Assembly (NCBI GenBank): GCA_965198825.1
Contig: CBDAQB010000003.1
Span: forward strand, 124,001 to 188,000
From: BOG-908 sp965198825
GTDB lineage: Bacteria; Pseudomonadota; Alphaproteobacteria; Acetobacterales; Acetobacteraceae
Length of the DNA: 64,000 nt
Reading direction: 5' to 3'
The notes below the pieces were generated by a model, which was not told the origin of the DNA, made no database searches, and saw only the letters and a program-made list of their open reading frames with translations. A program made the position numbers and the translations under genes. Of this stretch, positions 34,672 through 42,750 are shown piece by piece. The first letter of the stretch is position 1, and every line of letters begins with the position of its first letter.

Positions 34672-35330
34672 CAGGCGACATCCTCCGACGGAAAGCGGGC
34701 GAGCGCGTAGAGGCGCGGCTCAAGATAGGGGGCCGCGACCCAGGCGTGGCCGCCAACGCCCCACTCGCCGCCCCAGGAGTTGCGCACGAGCAGGTAGACC
34801 TGTGTCTCGTCACGGCCGTGACCGACGGCGAGCACGGCGTGATAATCCGTGTCATTGTCGCCGGAGCCGGGAACGATCGCGCTGTCCGGACCGGGTGCGT
34901 AGAATCGTTCGCCGAGTAGGAGCGCGAGGACGACGGGGCGCTCCGCATCGAGTTCGGCGATGATTGCCGCGATCACGTTAGGCGAGATCTCCGAGTGGCG
35001 CTTGAAGGTGGGTGTTGCGGTGGGCGGCGGAGCCCAATGCTCGCCGGCGGGAGCGGCGTCCAGATACGGCCAGCCGGCTTCCGCACACTGGCCGTCGGCC
35101 GACAAGGCCGCGATGCAGGTCGGCATGTTCACGCCGTCGTGCTGATTGCGTCCCGGTGTGCGATGGACGGCGTTGAAGTAGAGGTGCTCGATCGAGAGCG
35201 GTTCCAGAACGCCGCGTACAGCGGCATGGCCATCGCTGAACGCGAAAGCGATACAGGTCGGCCGGCTTCCCTGGTTTCTCGCCGGTCCTAGCTGCGGGCG
35301 GAGATCGCGCACCATAATGACGGCCATCAC
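34671..35330 (-). CDS. Papain-like (C1 family) cysteine protease
   Basis: A 219-residue papain-fold protease with the complete catalytic set: Gln20 and Cys26 in ARNQGSRPTCIAFAF, His164 in TDYHAVLAVGHG, and Asn184 in VRNSWGGEWGVGGHAWV. It has no signal peptide and no recognisable propeptide, so it is probably a cytosolic, ready-folded protease. It overlaps the ImmA/IrrE gene by 4 bases. That protein ends in a chagasin-like domain, the usual inhibitor of papain-type proteases, so inhibition by the neighbour is a direct prediction. Its own substrate is unknown; an effector role on infection or stress is possible. Confidence 0.85.
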   Translation of the reverse strand: MMAVIMVRDLRPQLGPARNQGSRPTCIAFAFSDGHAAVRGVLEPLSIEHLYFNAVHRTPGRNQHDGVNMPTCIAALSADGQCAEAGWPYLDAAPAGEHWAPPPTATPTFKRHSEISPNVIAAIIAELDAERPVVLALLLGERFYAPGPDSAIVPGSGDNDTDYHAVLAVGHGRDETQVYLLVRNSWGGEWGVGGHAWVAAPYLEPRLYALARFPSEDVA

Positions 35331-36331
35331 GCCGCGAGCCGCAGGTGACGTCGGGTGGCGCGCGGCAAGCCGACCTCCTTGCCTTGGAGATCATAGGCGA
35401 CGCGCAAAGCGGCCAGCGGGACACCGGTTTTCAGCCAAGGACGGCGGAGCTCGAGAGAGAAACTGCCCTTGGCGGGCTCGCTCCGGCGAGCAGTAAGTGC
35501 CCGCGTGACCGGTCCGCCGATTGCGACGGAGGGATGCGGGATCTCGCGCTGGTCGCGAAGGATCCCGAAGCCTGACTCGATCAGCCCCGCCGTCGTCCAG
35601 AGGTAACCTGCGCCGCCCTGCTCGGCCAACCGAAGCACGAACACATCGTCGGGCTGGCCTTCGATCGTTGAATTCTCGTCGCGTTCGGTGAGCAGCCACA
35701 CGTCGGGGAAGAAGTTGTCGATCTCGACCCCGTCGAGCAGCTCGGCCTTAATGGTGCGACGCGGCTTGGCCAGCAGCGTCTCGCGCGTCCCGGCGTCGAT
35801 GATGTCGTGCCGCTCCAGCGCGACGCAAGTCGCCTGATAGCTTGCGCCGACGCGCAGCGAGAGCTGATAGACACAATGGGGGTCGGCCATGCTGGCCCTG
35901 TTCCATGCCTGCCGTCGCGCATGCATCTGAAGCAGCCACTTGGGAAGCAGGAAGGTCGAGGCGAAGCTGTCGGCGGCGACCTCTAAATCGTCAAGGCGTG
36001 ACCGCCCGCTATTGTGGCCAATCCGGGTGAGGATCTCTTCGCCGTCTAGGCTGATGTCATGGCCCAGCGCGACATGCCCGAGCTCGTGCGCGCCGGTGAA
36101 GCGCTGGATCGGCAGTGGGCGTTCGGTGGAGATAATGATCCCAGGGCCAGGGATGCAGGCGCCGAGGAGGCCTTGCAGCGGCCGGAAGATAAGCGGCGTA
36201 TCGAGCGCAATGATTGCCCCGAACACGTCGATTGAACCGGCGCGCGCCTCCACTTCGGCGCGCACGTTCAGCCGCTCGTGAAGACGAACGGCGCTCTGAG
36301 CGCCTTCGAGAACGGCCTCGCGCCGGGTCAT
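35327..36331 (-). CDS. ImmA/IrrE metallopeptidase with a C-terminal chagasin-like inhibitor domain
   Basis: A 334-residue two-part protein. The N-terminal half is an ImmA/IrrE (PprI) peptidase: TGAHELGHVALGH holds His82-Glu83-x-x-His86, and LDDLEVAADSFASTFLLP supplies the downstream metal ligand Glu. Such peptidases cut XRE repressors to switch on stress genes; the upstream gene encodes an XRE protein. The C-terminal part (about 228-325) reads like an I42/chagasin domain: AEQGGAGYLW (for the GYxW loop), KGSFSLELRRPWLKTG (for the R-P-W loop) and LAALRVAYDL. The gene overlaps the repressor stop by 1 base and the protease start by 4 bases. Domain one is confident; domain two is a motif-level call. 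Confidence 0.78.
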   Translation of the reverse strand: MTRREAVLEGAQSAVRLHERLNVRAEVEARAGSIDVFGAIIALDTPLIFRPLQGLLGACIPGPGIIISTERPLPIQRFTGAHELGHVALGHDISLDGEEILTRIGHNSGRSRLDDLEVAADSFASTFLLPKWLLQMHARRQAWNRASMADPHCVYQLSLRVGASYQATCVALERHDIIDAGTRETLLAKPRRTIKAELLDGVEIDNFFPDVWLLTERDENSTIEGQPDDVFVLRLAEQGGAGYLWTTAGLIESGFGILRDQREIPHPSVAIGGPVTRALTARRSEPAKGSFSLELRRPWLKTGVPLAALRVAYDLQGKEVGLPRATRRHLRLAA

Positions 36332-36714
36332 CAGCGGCCTCGCGTCTGAAGAAATTGAGCGAAGGCCAACAGCTCCTCCCGGTCACGATCGGTTAGCTTT
36401 GCCGCGGCGCGAGCCAAGTGCTGCACGGCCTCGGGCACGGGGGCCGGATTGCCGGTCTCGCCTGTGAAAAACGCGATGGGCCGCTGGTAAATTTCCGCCA
36501 GATGCTTGAGCTCGATAGCGTCGACCTTTCGCTGCCCCGTCTCCATCAAAGAGACAGCGGATCGTGGTACGTCGAGAGCCCGGGCCACCTCGTCCTGCGA
36601 CAAGCGAAGATACTCGCGCGCTTCGCGCAGGCGTGCCGCGAGCGTTTGCCGATCAACGCCGCCCGTCTCGCTGGTGGTCGGGGGAGCACGTCCGATGCGT
36701 CTGGCCTGGGTCAT
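36331..36714 (-). CDS. XRE-family transcriptional repressor
   Basis: A 127-residue protein with a helix-turn-helix at about 25-80 (LREAREYLRLSQDEVARALD, VPRSAVSLMETGQRKVDAIE, LAEIYQRPIAFFTGE) and a helical C-terminus that may dimerise. Overlap with an ImmA/IrrE peptidase gene is the classic repressor/anti-repressor pairing. It probably binds the 17-bp inverted repeat at 37082-37098, upstream of the operon, and represses its own transcription. It overlaps the carrier-like gene by 4 bases. Confidence 0.85.
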   Translation of the reverse strand: MTQARRIGRAPPTTSETGGVDRQTLAARLREAREYLRLSQDEVARALDVPRSAVSLMETGQRKVDAIELKHLAEIYQRPIAFFTGETGNPAPVPEAVQHLARAAAKLTDRDREELLAFAQFLQTRGR

Positions 36715-37037
36715 GCGGCTTCCTTCCTACGTGGGGTTTGGCGACGCCGTTCAACCATCGCCCGTACTTTGGGCAGGAGGTCGGATGTCATGTCTTCGAA
36801 GCTGCTATAGCCGCCGCGCCTAATGATCCGCGACGGTACCTCGAAGCCGACGTGCTTCTCGATCGTGAGCAGGCCGTTGACGACTCCGAGCGAGTCGATG
36901 GCGGGCAGCACGTCGAAGATCGTACCCGAGGTCGGTTTGGGGTCCGCGAACGGATCGTCAGCTCCACCGACCTCGGCGTCCCACCAGGCCCGTAGGTCAT
37001 CGGCAAGCGCATCTTCCGAGTAGTCCTCTGCGTCCAT
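36711..37037 (-). CDS. Acyl-carrier-protein-like small protein
   Basis: A 108-residue acidic protein, first in the operon (GGAGA 9 bases before ATG 37037). After a disordered N-terminus, FDVLPAIDSLGVVNGLLTIE followed by KHVGFEVPSRII has the spacing of a carrier-protein helix II: Asp-Ser-Leu (Ser49) is the usual phosphopantetheine site, followed by ...IE..FGFEVP. Helix III and IV candidates follow (YSSFEDMTSDLLPKVRAMVE). I cannot prove that it carries a phosphopantetheine arm. No ligase or synthase accompanies it in the operon. Alternative: an unrelated helical adaptor. Confidence 0.5.
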   Translation of the reverse strand: MDAEDYSEDALADDLRAWWDAEVGGADDPFADPKPTSGTIFDVLPAIDSLGVVNGLLTIEKHVGFEVPSRIIRRGGYSSFEDMTSDLLPKVRAMVERRRQTPRRKEAA

Positions 37038-37066
37038 GGCCCGGTATCTCCGTCCGACTATCCCAC

Positions 37067-37098
37067 CATGTAGCAGCTGCGTGTTCGATTTTCAAACA
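37067..37098 (-). promoter_or_regulatory. Probable operon promoter with XRE operator
   Basis: A 17-bp inverted repeat TGTTCGA-TTT-TCAAACA (37082-37098, 6 of 7 positions symmetrical) overlaps a minus-strand -35-like TTGAAA (37095-37090), with a weak -10-like TACATG (37072-37067) 17 bases on. The first operon gene starts 30 bp further. The geometry fits repression by the XRE protein. No consensus was available for comparison. Confidence 0.45.
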
Positions 37099-38285
37099 AT
37101 GAGTAGGACGGTTGTTCGAGTGTGGGGATTCAAGAAGGCGCTCATAAGAGTCGAATTCGCTGCTCGGGCGCGCTGCAAAGAGGCATGAGGCCGACCGGCG
37201 CCGCGTCTTCCGCTCTCAGTAAACTCTCGCGTTTTCGCCGGCGGTGCCTTCGCCTTGGAGAAGCCGCTGATCGGGTGTGTCCCGTCGGTCGTGAAGACGA
37301 ACTGGCTGGGCCGCGTCTTGCCGTCGACCACGATCGACTTGCGGGGAAGCTGACGCAATATCTCCATGACCTGCGGCGAGAGCGGGACCACGTGCTCGCG
37401 CTTGCTCTTGGTCCGGTTCCCTGGGATCGCCCAGTCGAGCGTCGCCATGTCGATCTCGTCCCAGCTCATCCCGGCCACCTCCGTGCGGCGCTGCCCGGTC
37501 AGGAGGAGCACCTGCAGGTAGTTGCCGAAAGGGTACGCGGCCGCGTCCAGGGCGCGCCATACCGCCACGATCTCCTCGGGGGAAAGCGTCCGCTCGCGCT
37601 CCGTCTCCTGTCCGGGCGGCTCGACCAATGCGCAGGGATTCGCCTGGACCAGGTCGCGCCGGATCGCCCAATTGAAGGTGGCGCGCACGGCGGCCAGCGT
37701 GCGGTTCGCGGCGATCGGCCCTCCCTTCCGCCGGCCGATGGTAGCGTCCTGGGGATCGGCGACGGAGGCGACGCGATCGAGCAGGGCGATCACGTCGCGC
37801 CGCGTGATGGCATCCAGCGGCCGTTCGCGCCATGCCGGCAGCGCGTGGTTCTCGATGTTGCGGCGGGTCTCCTCCACGTAGCGGACCGCCAGCGGCCGAC
37901 CCTTCCGCCCTTTCATGCCGCCCAAGAAGTAGGCCTCCGCCACGTCCCCGAAGGTCGGCTTCGCCTGCGCCTCGACCACGGCTTCCTGGACGGGTTCCGC
38001 GCCCGGGTCGATCCCCCTGGCGACCAGCTCGAATGCCGCCGCGGCCTGCCGGCGCGCGTCGACCAGCGCCAGCTTGGGGTAGGGCTTTGGCAGCGTGAGG
38101 CGCTTCTGCACGCCCTCGTGGCGGTAGAAGATCACCCAGGTCTTTCGCACCTCGGAGGTCCGCTTCGTCGGTCCCGCGACCCTCAGTGCGAAGCCCGGCA
38201 GCAGGACGTCGAAGTATTCCACGCGCACGCCCGGGCCGGCCTTGTACTTCTGAACGGCCGCGTCGGTGAGCTTGACCTTCGGCAC
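37092..38285 (-). pseudogene. Tyrosine-type site-specific integrase, C-terminally truncated
   Basis: It has a P4-type integrase N-terminus (VKLTDAAVQKYKAGPGV, GFALRVAGPTKR, then TFGDVAEAYFLG) and the first catalytic arginine in LLLTGQRRTEVAGMSWDEID. Normal sequence continues to about FVFTTDGTHPISGFSKAKA (near 37230). It then becomes unrelated, and the H-x-x-R, second His and catalytic Tyr are absent. The reading frame simply runs on into the operator region of the neighbouring operon. GTG 38285 is the likely start. The enzyme therefore cannot recombine. The junction may mark where the eight-gene operon joined the island. Confidence 0.8.
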
Positions 38286-38451
38286 CGGGGGGCCACTCCG
38301 TGGGGTAACACTGGGGTAACGGATTGCCCTGTTATGGCATGTTATGGTGTGTGACGCACAATCCATAACGTTGCAGTTAGAAGCTTGCATCTTCACTGGA
38401 ATCGGGGCAATTACGGTTACGATGGTTATGCCGCGTTATGCCCGATCTCAC

Positions 38452-38498
38452 GACTACGAATCTGGGGGTTGGAAGTTCGAGTCTTTCCGGGTGCGCCA
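38452..38498 (+). other. tRNA-Arg(ACG) 3'-half: island attachment site (attR-type)
   Basis: The 47 bases read as the 3' part of a tRNA: anticodon loop CTACGAA with anticodon ACG, 3' anticodon strand TCTGG, a T-arm GGAAG-TTCGAGT-CTTTC, acceptor strand CGGGTGC, discriminator G and encoded CCA. The 5' half is absent: the bases before 38452 do not form a D-arm or the acceptor partner. A lone tRNA 3' end next to an integrase gene is the normal right boundary of an element inserted in that tRNA. The intact tRNA-Arg should lie at the other end of the island, outside this window. Confidence 0.75.
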
Positions 38499-38530
38499 GT
38501 TTTCCGCGTGGCAAAGTGAGAAGGAAGGCC

Positions 38531-38642
38531 TTCTTTTTTGAAAAAAAGAAGCAAAAAACTTCTACGACCTAGAGGCTGCGTCTGCGGATAAGCCCGGCCC
38601 AAACATCCAAAAGTTTTTTGGTTCTTTTTTTCAAAAAAGAAC
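38531..38642. repeat. Long A/T-tract inverted repeat, copy 1
   Basis: Two arms of about 33 bases (TTCTTTTTTGAAAAAAAGAA then GCAAAAAACTT, and the complement with one or two mismatches) enclose about 45 bases of unrelated GC-rich sequence. Each arm is itself nearly palindromic. It sits directly upstream of the S9 peptidase gene. The same element recurs at 51494-51603 and, as a single arm, at 40746-40785. Confidence 0.85.
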
Positions 38643-38668
38643 ATCCTTCCTTCCTCCCGGGACCCAGC

Positions 38669-40732
38669 ATGAAGCTAACCCTGGCCGCCGCTCTCACTGC
38701 TCTGTTGGCAACAAGTGCCGCCGCCCGAACGCTGACGCCGCATGATCTGGTCATGCTCGACCGCGTCTCCGACCCTCATCTCTCTCCGGATGGCACCCGC
38801 GTCGCCTACGACGTCAGGAGCACGGATTTCACCGCCAACAAGGGCGTTCATTCGCTTTGGCTGGTGTGCACCGCCTGTGCAGGCGCCGACGCGACGCCTT
38901 GGCGTCTCGCCGCTTCAGATGGCGGAGCGGGCAACCCGCGCTGGTCCGCGGACGGGCACGCGCTATATTTCCTGTCGTCCCGTTCGGGATCGGCGCAGGT
39001 GTGGCGAACCGATGTCACGTCCGCCCACGCCGGCGCAGCCCCTGTCCAGGTGACCCATCTGCCCTTGGACGTCGGCACCTTCCGCCTGACGCCCGATGGC
39101 CACGGGATCGTCTTGTCGATGGCGGTATTCCCTGACTGCGACACGCCCGCCTGCACGAAGCAGCGGCTCGACGCCCGCGCCGCTCACAAGGGCTCCGGCG
39201 TGCTCTACGACAAACTCTTCGTCCGGCATTGGGACGAGTGGGCGGACGGCACACGAAACCAGCTCTGGGCGATGGCGCTCGATTCAAACGGCGTGGCCTC
39301 CAGCGACGCGAAGCCGCTCATGCGCGGCTTCGACGGCGACTGTCCCAGCAAGCCGTTCGGCGGCGATGACGACTACACCATCTCGCCCGACTCCAAGGCC
39401 GTCGTTTTCTCCGCCCGCAAGGCGGGCCGCAGCGAGCCCTGGAGCACCAACTTCGACCTCTACCAGGTTCCCACGGATGGCAGCACGCAGCCGCAGGACC
39501 TAACCGCGGCCAACCCGGCGTGGGACGCTGCGCCGCTCTTTTCGCCTGACGGCCGAACGCTGGCCTACAAGGCCATGCGTCGCCCGGGCTTCGAGGCCGA
39601 CCGCTTCGGCATCATGCTGCGCGACGTGGCGAGCGGCCAGACCCATGAACTGGCGCCGCACTGGGACCGCTCCCCCGATGTCATCCGCTGGTCCGCCGAC
39701 GGGCGCACGCTCTACGCCACGGCAGATGACACCGGCCGCCACCTGCTTTTCTCGCTGGACGCCGATAGCGGCAAACCGACTCCGCTAACCAAGCTGGGTC
39801 ACGTCTCGGAAGTGGACGTAGCTGGAGCATCGGTCGTGTTCGCCGAGGACAGCCTGTCAGGCCCGACGCAACTCTTCCGCTTGGCCACCCCCGCTCCCGT
39901 CCAGCTGACCCACGCCGATGCCGACAAACTCGCTGGCGTCGATCTCGCCTCCTACGAACAGTTTTCCTTCCCCGGCTGGAACAACGAAGCGGTGCACGGC
40001 TATGTCATGAAGCCGGCCGGCGCCGAGCCCAGCAAACGCTACCCCGTCGCCTTCCTCATCCACGGTGGCCCGCAAGGCAGCTTTGGCGACAGCTGGAGCT
40101 ACCGCTGGAACCCGCAAACCTACGCCGCCGCCGGTTACGCGGCCGTCTTCATCGATTTTCACGGTTCCACCGGCTACGGCCAGGCTTTTACCGACGCCAT
40201 CAGCGGCCACTGGGGCGACCGGCCGCTCACCGATCTGCAAGCCGGCTGGAAAGCGGCACTCGCCCGCTACGACTTCCTCGATGGCAGCCGAGCCTGCGCG
40301 CTGGGTGCCTCCTACGGCGGCTACATGGTCTACTGGATCGCCGGAAACTGGAGCACGCCCTGGAAATGCCTCGTGGACCACGACGGCGTCTTCGACAACA
40401 TGATGATGGGCTACTCCACCGAGGAACTCTGGTTCTCGGAATGGGAGAACGGCCACGCGACGCCCTGGGAAAATCCAGGCAACTACGAGAAATTCAATCC
40501 CGCCAACCACGTCGCCGACTGGCACGTGCCGATGCTGATCATCCACAGCAGCCACGACTACCGCATTCCGCTCGAACAAGGCCTCGGCGCCTTTACGGCC
40601 CTTCAGCGTAAGGGCATCGACAGCGAGTTTCTGACGTTCCCGGACGAGAACCATTGGGTGCTGAAGCCGCAGAACTCCGAGCTATGGCAGACCACTGTTC
40701 TTGATTGGCTAGGCAAGTTTCTAAGAAAGTAA
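38669..40732 (+). CDS. S9 family prolyl-oligopeptidase-like serine peptidase
   Basis: A 687-residue exported peptidase. ATG 38669 was chosen since it gives a signal peptide (MKLTLAAALTALLATSAAAR); the upstream codons are the repeat. A beta-propeller (repeated SPDGTRVAYDV / SADGHALYFLS blades) is followed by an alpha/beta-hydrolase domain with HGGPQGSFGDSW (oxyanion loop), Ser548 in GASYGGYM, Asp630 in HSSHDYRIP and His662 in DENHWVLK. It is acylaminoacyl- or dipeptidyl-peptidase-like and probably periplasmic, cleaving short peptides. It is the first backbone gene right of the island boundary. Confidence 0.9.
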   Translation: MKLTLAAALTALLATSAAARTLTPHDLVMLDRVSDPHLSPDGTRVAYDVRSTDFTANKGVHSLWLVCTACAGADATPWRLAASDGGAGNPRWSADGHALYFLSSRSGSAQVWRTDVTSAHAGAAPVQVTHLPLDVGTFRLTPDGHGIVLSMAVFPDCDTPACTKQRLDARAAHKGSGVLYDKLFVRHWDEWADGTRNQLWAMALDSNGVASSDAKPLMRGFDGDCPSKPFGGDDDYTISPDSKAVVFSARKAGRSEPWSTNFDLYQVPTDGSTQPQDLTAANPAWDAAPLFSPDGRTLAYKAMRRPGFEADRFGIMLRDVASGQTHELAPHWDRSPDVIRWSADGRTLYATADDTGRHLLFSLDADSGKPTPLTKLGHVSEVDVAGASVVFAEDSLSGPTQLFRLATPAPVQLTHADADKLAGVDLASYEQFSFPGWNNEAVHGYVMKPAGAEPSKRYPVAFLIHGGPQGSFGDSWSYRWNPQTYAAAGYAAVFIDFHGSTGYGQAFTDAISGHWGDRPLTDLQAGWKAALARYDFLDGSRACALGASYGGYMVYWIAGNWSTPWKCLVDHDGVFDNMMMGYSTEELWFSEWENGHATPWENPGNYEKFNPANHVADWHVPMLIIHSSHDYRIPLEQGLGAFTALQRKGIDSEFLTFPDENHWVLKPQNSELWQTTVLDWLGKFLRK

Positions 40733-40745
40733 GGCAGGGCAAGCC

Positions 40746-40785
40746 TTCTTCTTTTTTGCAAAAAAGAAGCAAAAAACTTTTGGTT
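40746..40785. repeat. Single-arm copy of the A/T-tract repeat
   Basis: TTCTTCTTTTTTGCAAAAAA followed by GAAGCAAAAAACTTTTGG lies just after the S9 peptidase stop. Its opposite arm is missing. The hairpin with T-tract could act as that gene's terminator. Confidence 0.75.
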
Positions 40786-41116
40786 GCTCCGTCTTTTGCC
40801 GAGGCTAGTCGGCGGATCCGGTGATGTATTCGCCTGCGCCGTAGATGACGACTAGCGTGTCTTCCTCCGCTGTTGGCTGGACACTACGAACCTCTCGCGG
40901 CGCACGGCCGGGCCAGCGTTCGTTCGTTGACGGAGGCGGAGATGCACTCGCAGACGGTCCCATCGCGTTGGCTCCCGGCCTGTGACGGCGTTTGACACTA
41001 AACGCTCACATACCAGGCAAACGAGGAGACTTCCGCACCAGATGCAGAGTGCGCGCAACTCCAAGTTGCGTTGTGATGGATTTCACACATAGGGGTCGGG
41101 ATCGTTTCCCAGTCTT
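40786..41116. other. Intergenic stretch between S9 peptidase and aldehyde dehydrogenase
   Basis: On the minus strand near 40808-40850 there is a short stop-terminated stretch reading VVIYGAGEYITGSAD that looks like a gene tail without a body. Nothing else is supported. Confidence 0.35.
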
Positions 41117-41141
41117 GGTCCGGGGGCAGAGCCCCCGGACC
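41117..41141 (-). terminator. Candidate terminator of the aldehyde dehydrogenase gene
   Basis: A perfect GC hairpin (GGTCCGGGGGC-AGA-GCCCCCGGACC) lies 8 bp past the stop of the leftward gene. There is no proper U-tract. The same GGGGCTCTGCCCC-type core recurs after rpoC, so it belongs to a local family of chromosomal hairpins. Confidence 0.5.
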
Positions 41142-41148
41142 CGCTTTC

Positions 41149-42585
41149 TCATTCGGCGGCCACAGCCCCATATCCGATCTGAGCCTTGGTCTCTAGGAAC
41201 TCGCCGAAAGCCAGATCCCCCCACTCGCGCCCATTGCCCGACTGCTTGTAGCCGCCGAACGGCGCCATGATGTCCATGCCGGCGCCATTGATCGTCACCT
41301 GCCCCGCCCGCAGCCGCGACGCCACCTCGCGTATCTTGGCCGGATCGGTCCCCTGAACGTAGGCAGCTAGGCCATAGGGCGTGTCGTTGCCGATTTCGAT
41401 CGCCTGCTCGACCGTGTCGTAGCCGAGGATGGTGAGCACCGGCCCAAAGATCTCCTCGCGTGCGATCGTCATGTCGTTGGTGACCCCGGCGAACACCGTC
41501 GGCTTCACATAATAGCCGGTCTCCAGCCCCTCTGGACGCCCGGTGCCGCCGGCTACCAGCTTGGCGCCCTCTTCGATGCCCTTGGCGATTAGCCTCTGGA
41601 TCTTGTTCCACTGCACTTCGGAAACCACAGGACCGAGCTCGGCATTGCCCTTCGGATCACCGACGGTCGTGTTCTCGGCCGCCACGCGGGCGATTTCGAC
41701 AACCTGATCCATCTGGGCAAACGGCGCGATCATGCGTGTAGGCGCGTTGCAGCTCTGACCCGAGTTCTGCATCACGTGCTTCACGCCCCGGGTGACCGCC
41801 GACTTCAGGTCAGCGTCAGCCAGGATGATGTTTGGCGACTTGCCGCCGAGCTCCTGGTGCACGCGCTTGACGGTAGGCGCCGCGGCCTTGGCCACTTCGA
41901 TGCCGGCACGCGTCGATCCGGTGAACGAGACGAGGTCGATTTCAGGATGCGCGCTCAGCGCCGCGCCCACGCCCGGGCCGTCGCCGTTGACCAGGTTGAA
42001 CACGCCGGCAGGAACGCCTGCTTCATGAAGGATTTCTGCGAGGATCTGTCCGGAGAAAGGCGCCACTTCAGAAGGTTTGAGCACCATCGTACAGCCGACC
42101 GCGAGCGCAGGGGCGACCTTGCAGGCCATCTGGTTCATCGGCCAGTTCCACGGCGTGATAAAGCCGCAAACGCCGATCGGCTCGTGGGCGATCAGGGTGC
42201 TGCCGCGCAGCTCTTCGAACACGTAATTCTTCAAAACAGCCTGAGCCGTCTGAAAGTGCGCCAGGCCGATGGCAGCCTGCGAGTTTTTCGCCAGGCTGAC
42301 GGGAGCGCCCATCTCTTCGGTGATGGCTTCCGCCATGTCGTTGTAGCGGCGCTTATAGACCTCCACGATGCGGCCAAGCAGGGCGAGGCGCTCCTCGCGC
42401 CTGGTGCGCGAGAATTCGTCGAAGGCTCGCCGGGCCGCGATGACTGCGCGATCCACGTCGCTGGCGTCGCCGAGGCTGATGCGGCCGGCCGAACGCTCTG
42501 TCGCCGGGTTGATCACGTCGAGCGTCTTGGCGTGCGAGGGCTCGACCCAGGCGCCATCGATGTAGAATTTCGTGTAGTCGCGCAT
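41149..42585 (-). CDS. NAD(P)-dependent aldehyde dehydrogenase
   Basis: A 478-residue ALDH-superfamily enzyme beginning MRDYTKFYIDGAWVEPS (ATG 42585; the frame is open 30 bases further). Motifs are ITPWNWPMNQMACKVAPAL, the nucleotide-binding FTGSTRAGIEVAKAA, catalytic Glu in QELGGKSPNIIL, catalytic Cys in GQSCNAPTRMI, and EEIFGPVLTILGY. It oxidises aldehydes to acids; similar sequences are often annotated as class I or betaine-aldehyde-type. Exact substrate unknown. It is divergent from the thioredoxin-like gene, 165 bp apart. Confidence 0.92.
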   Translation of the reverse strand: MRDYTKFYIDGAWVEPSHAKTLDVINPATERSAGRISLGDASDVDRAVIAARRAFDEFSRTRREERLALLGRIVEVYKRRYNDMAEAITEEMGAPVSLAKNSQAAIGLAHFQTAQAVLKNYVFEELRGSTLIAHEPIGVCGFITPWNWPMNQMACKVAPALAVGCTMVLKPSEVAPFSGQILAEILHEAGVPAGVFNLVNGDGPGVGAALSAHPEIDLVSFTGSTRAGIEVAKAAAPTVKRVHQELGGKSPNIILADADLKSAVTRGVKHVMQNSGQSCNAPTRMIAPFAQMDQVVEIARVAAENTTVGDPKGNAELGPVVSEVQWNKIQRLIAKGIEEGAKLVAGGTGRPEGLETGYYVKPTVFAGVTNDMTIAREEIFGPVLTILGYDTVEQAIEIGNDTPYGLAAYVQGTDPAKIREVASRLRAGQVTINGAGMDIMAPFGGYKQSGNGREWGDLAFGEFLETKAQIGYGAVAAE

Positions 42586-42750
42586 GGTTGTTTCTTGCTC
42601 CCTGTCTTGCGGCAAGCCTCACTTGGGGCGGTCCGCTCCGTTTCGCCATAGCACTAGGATGACGGCGCCGAACTGGCTCCCAGGTAACCCGAGGCGACGC
42701 TTGGCGAACCATGGCGTTGAGATGGCCAGATTTGGCCCCGGGAGAACAGC

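Noticed and set aside
38452..38498. A complete tRNA-Arg gene
   Set aside because: Only the anticodon loop, its 3' strand, T-arm and acceptor 3' strand are present; D-arm and 5' acceptor strand are missing, so it is an attachment-site copy.
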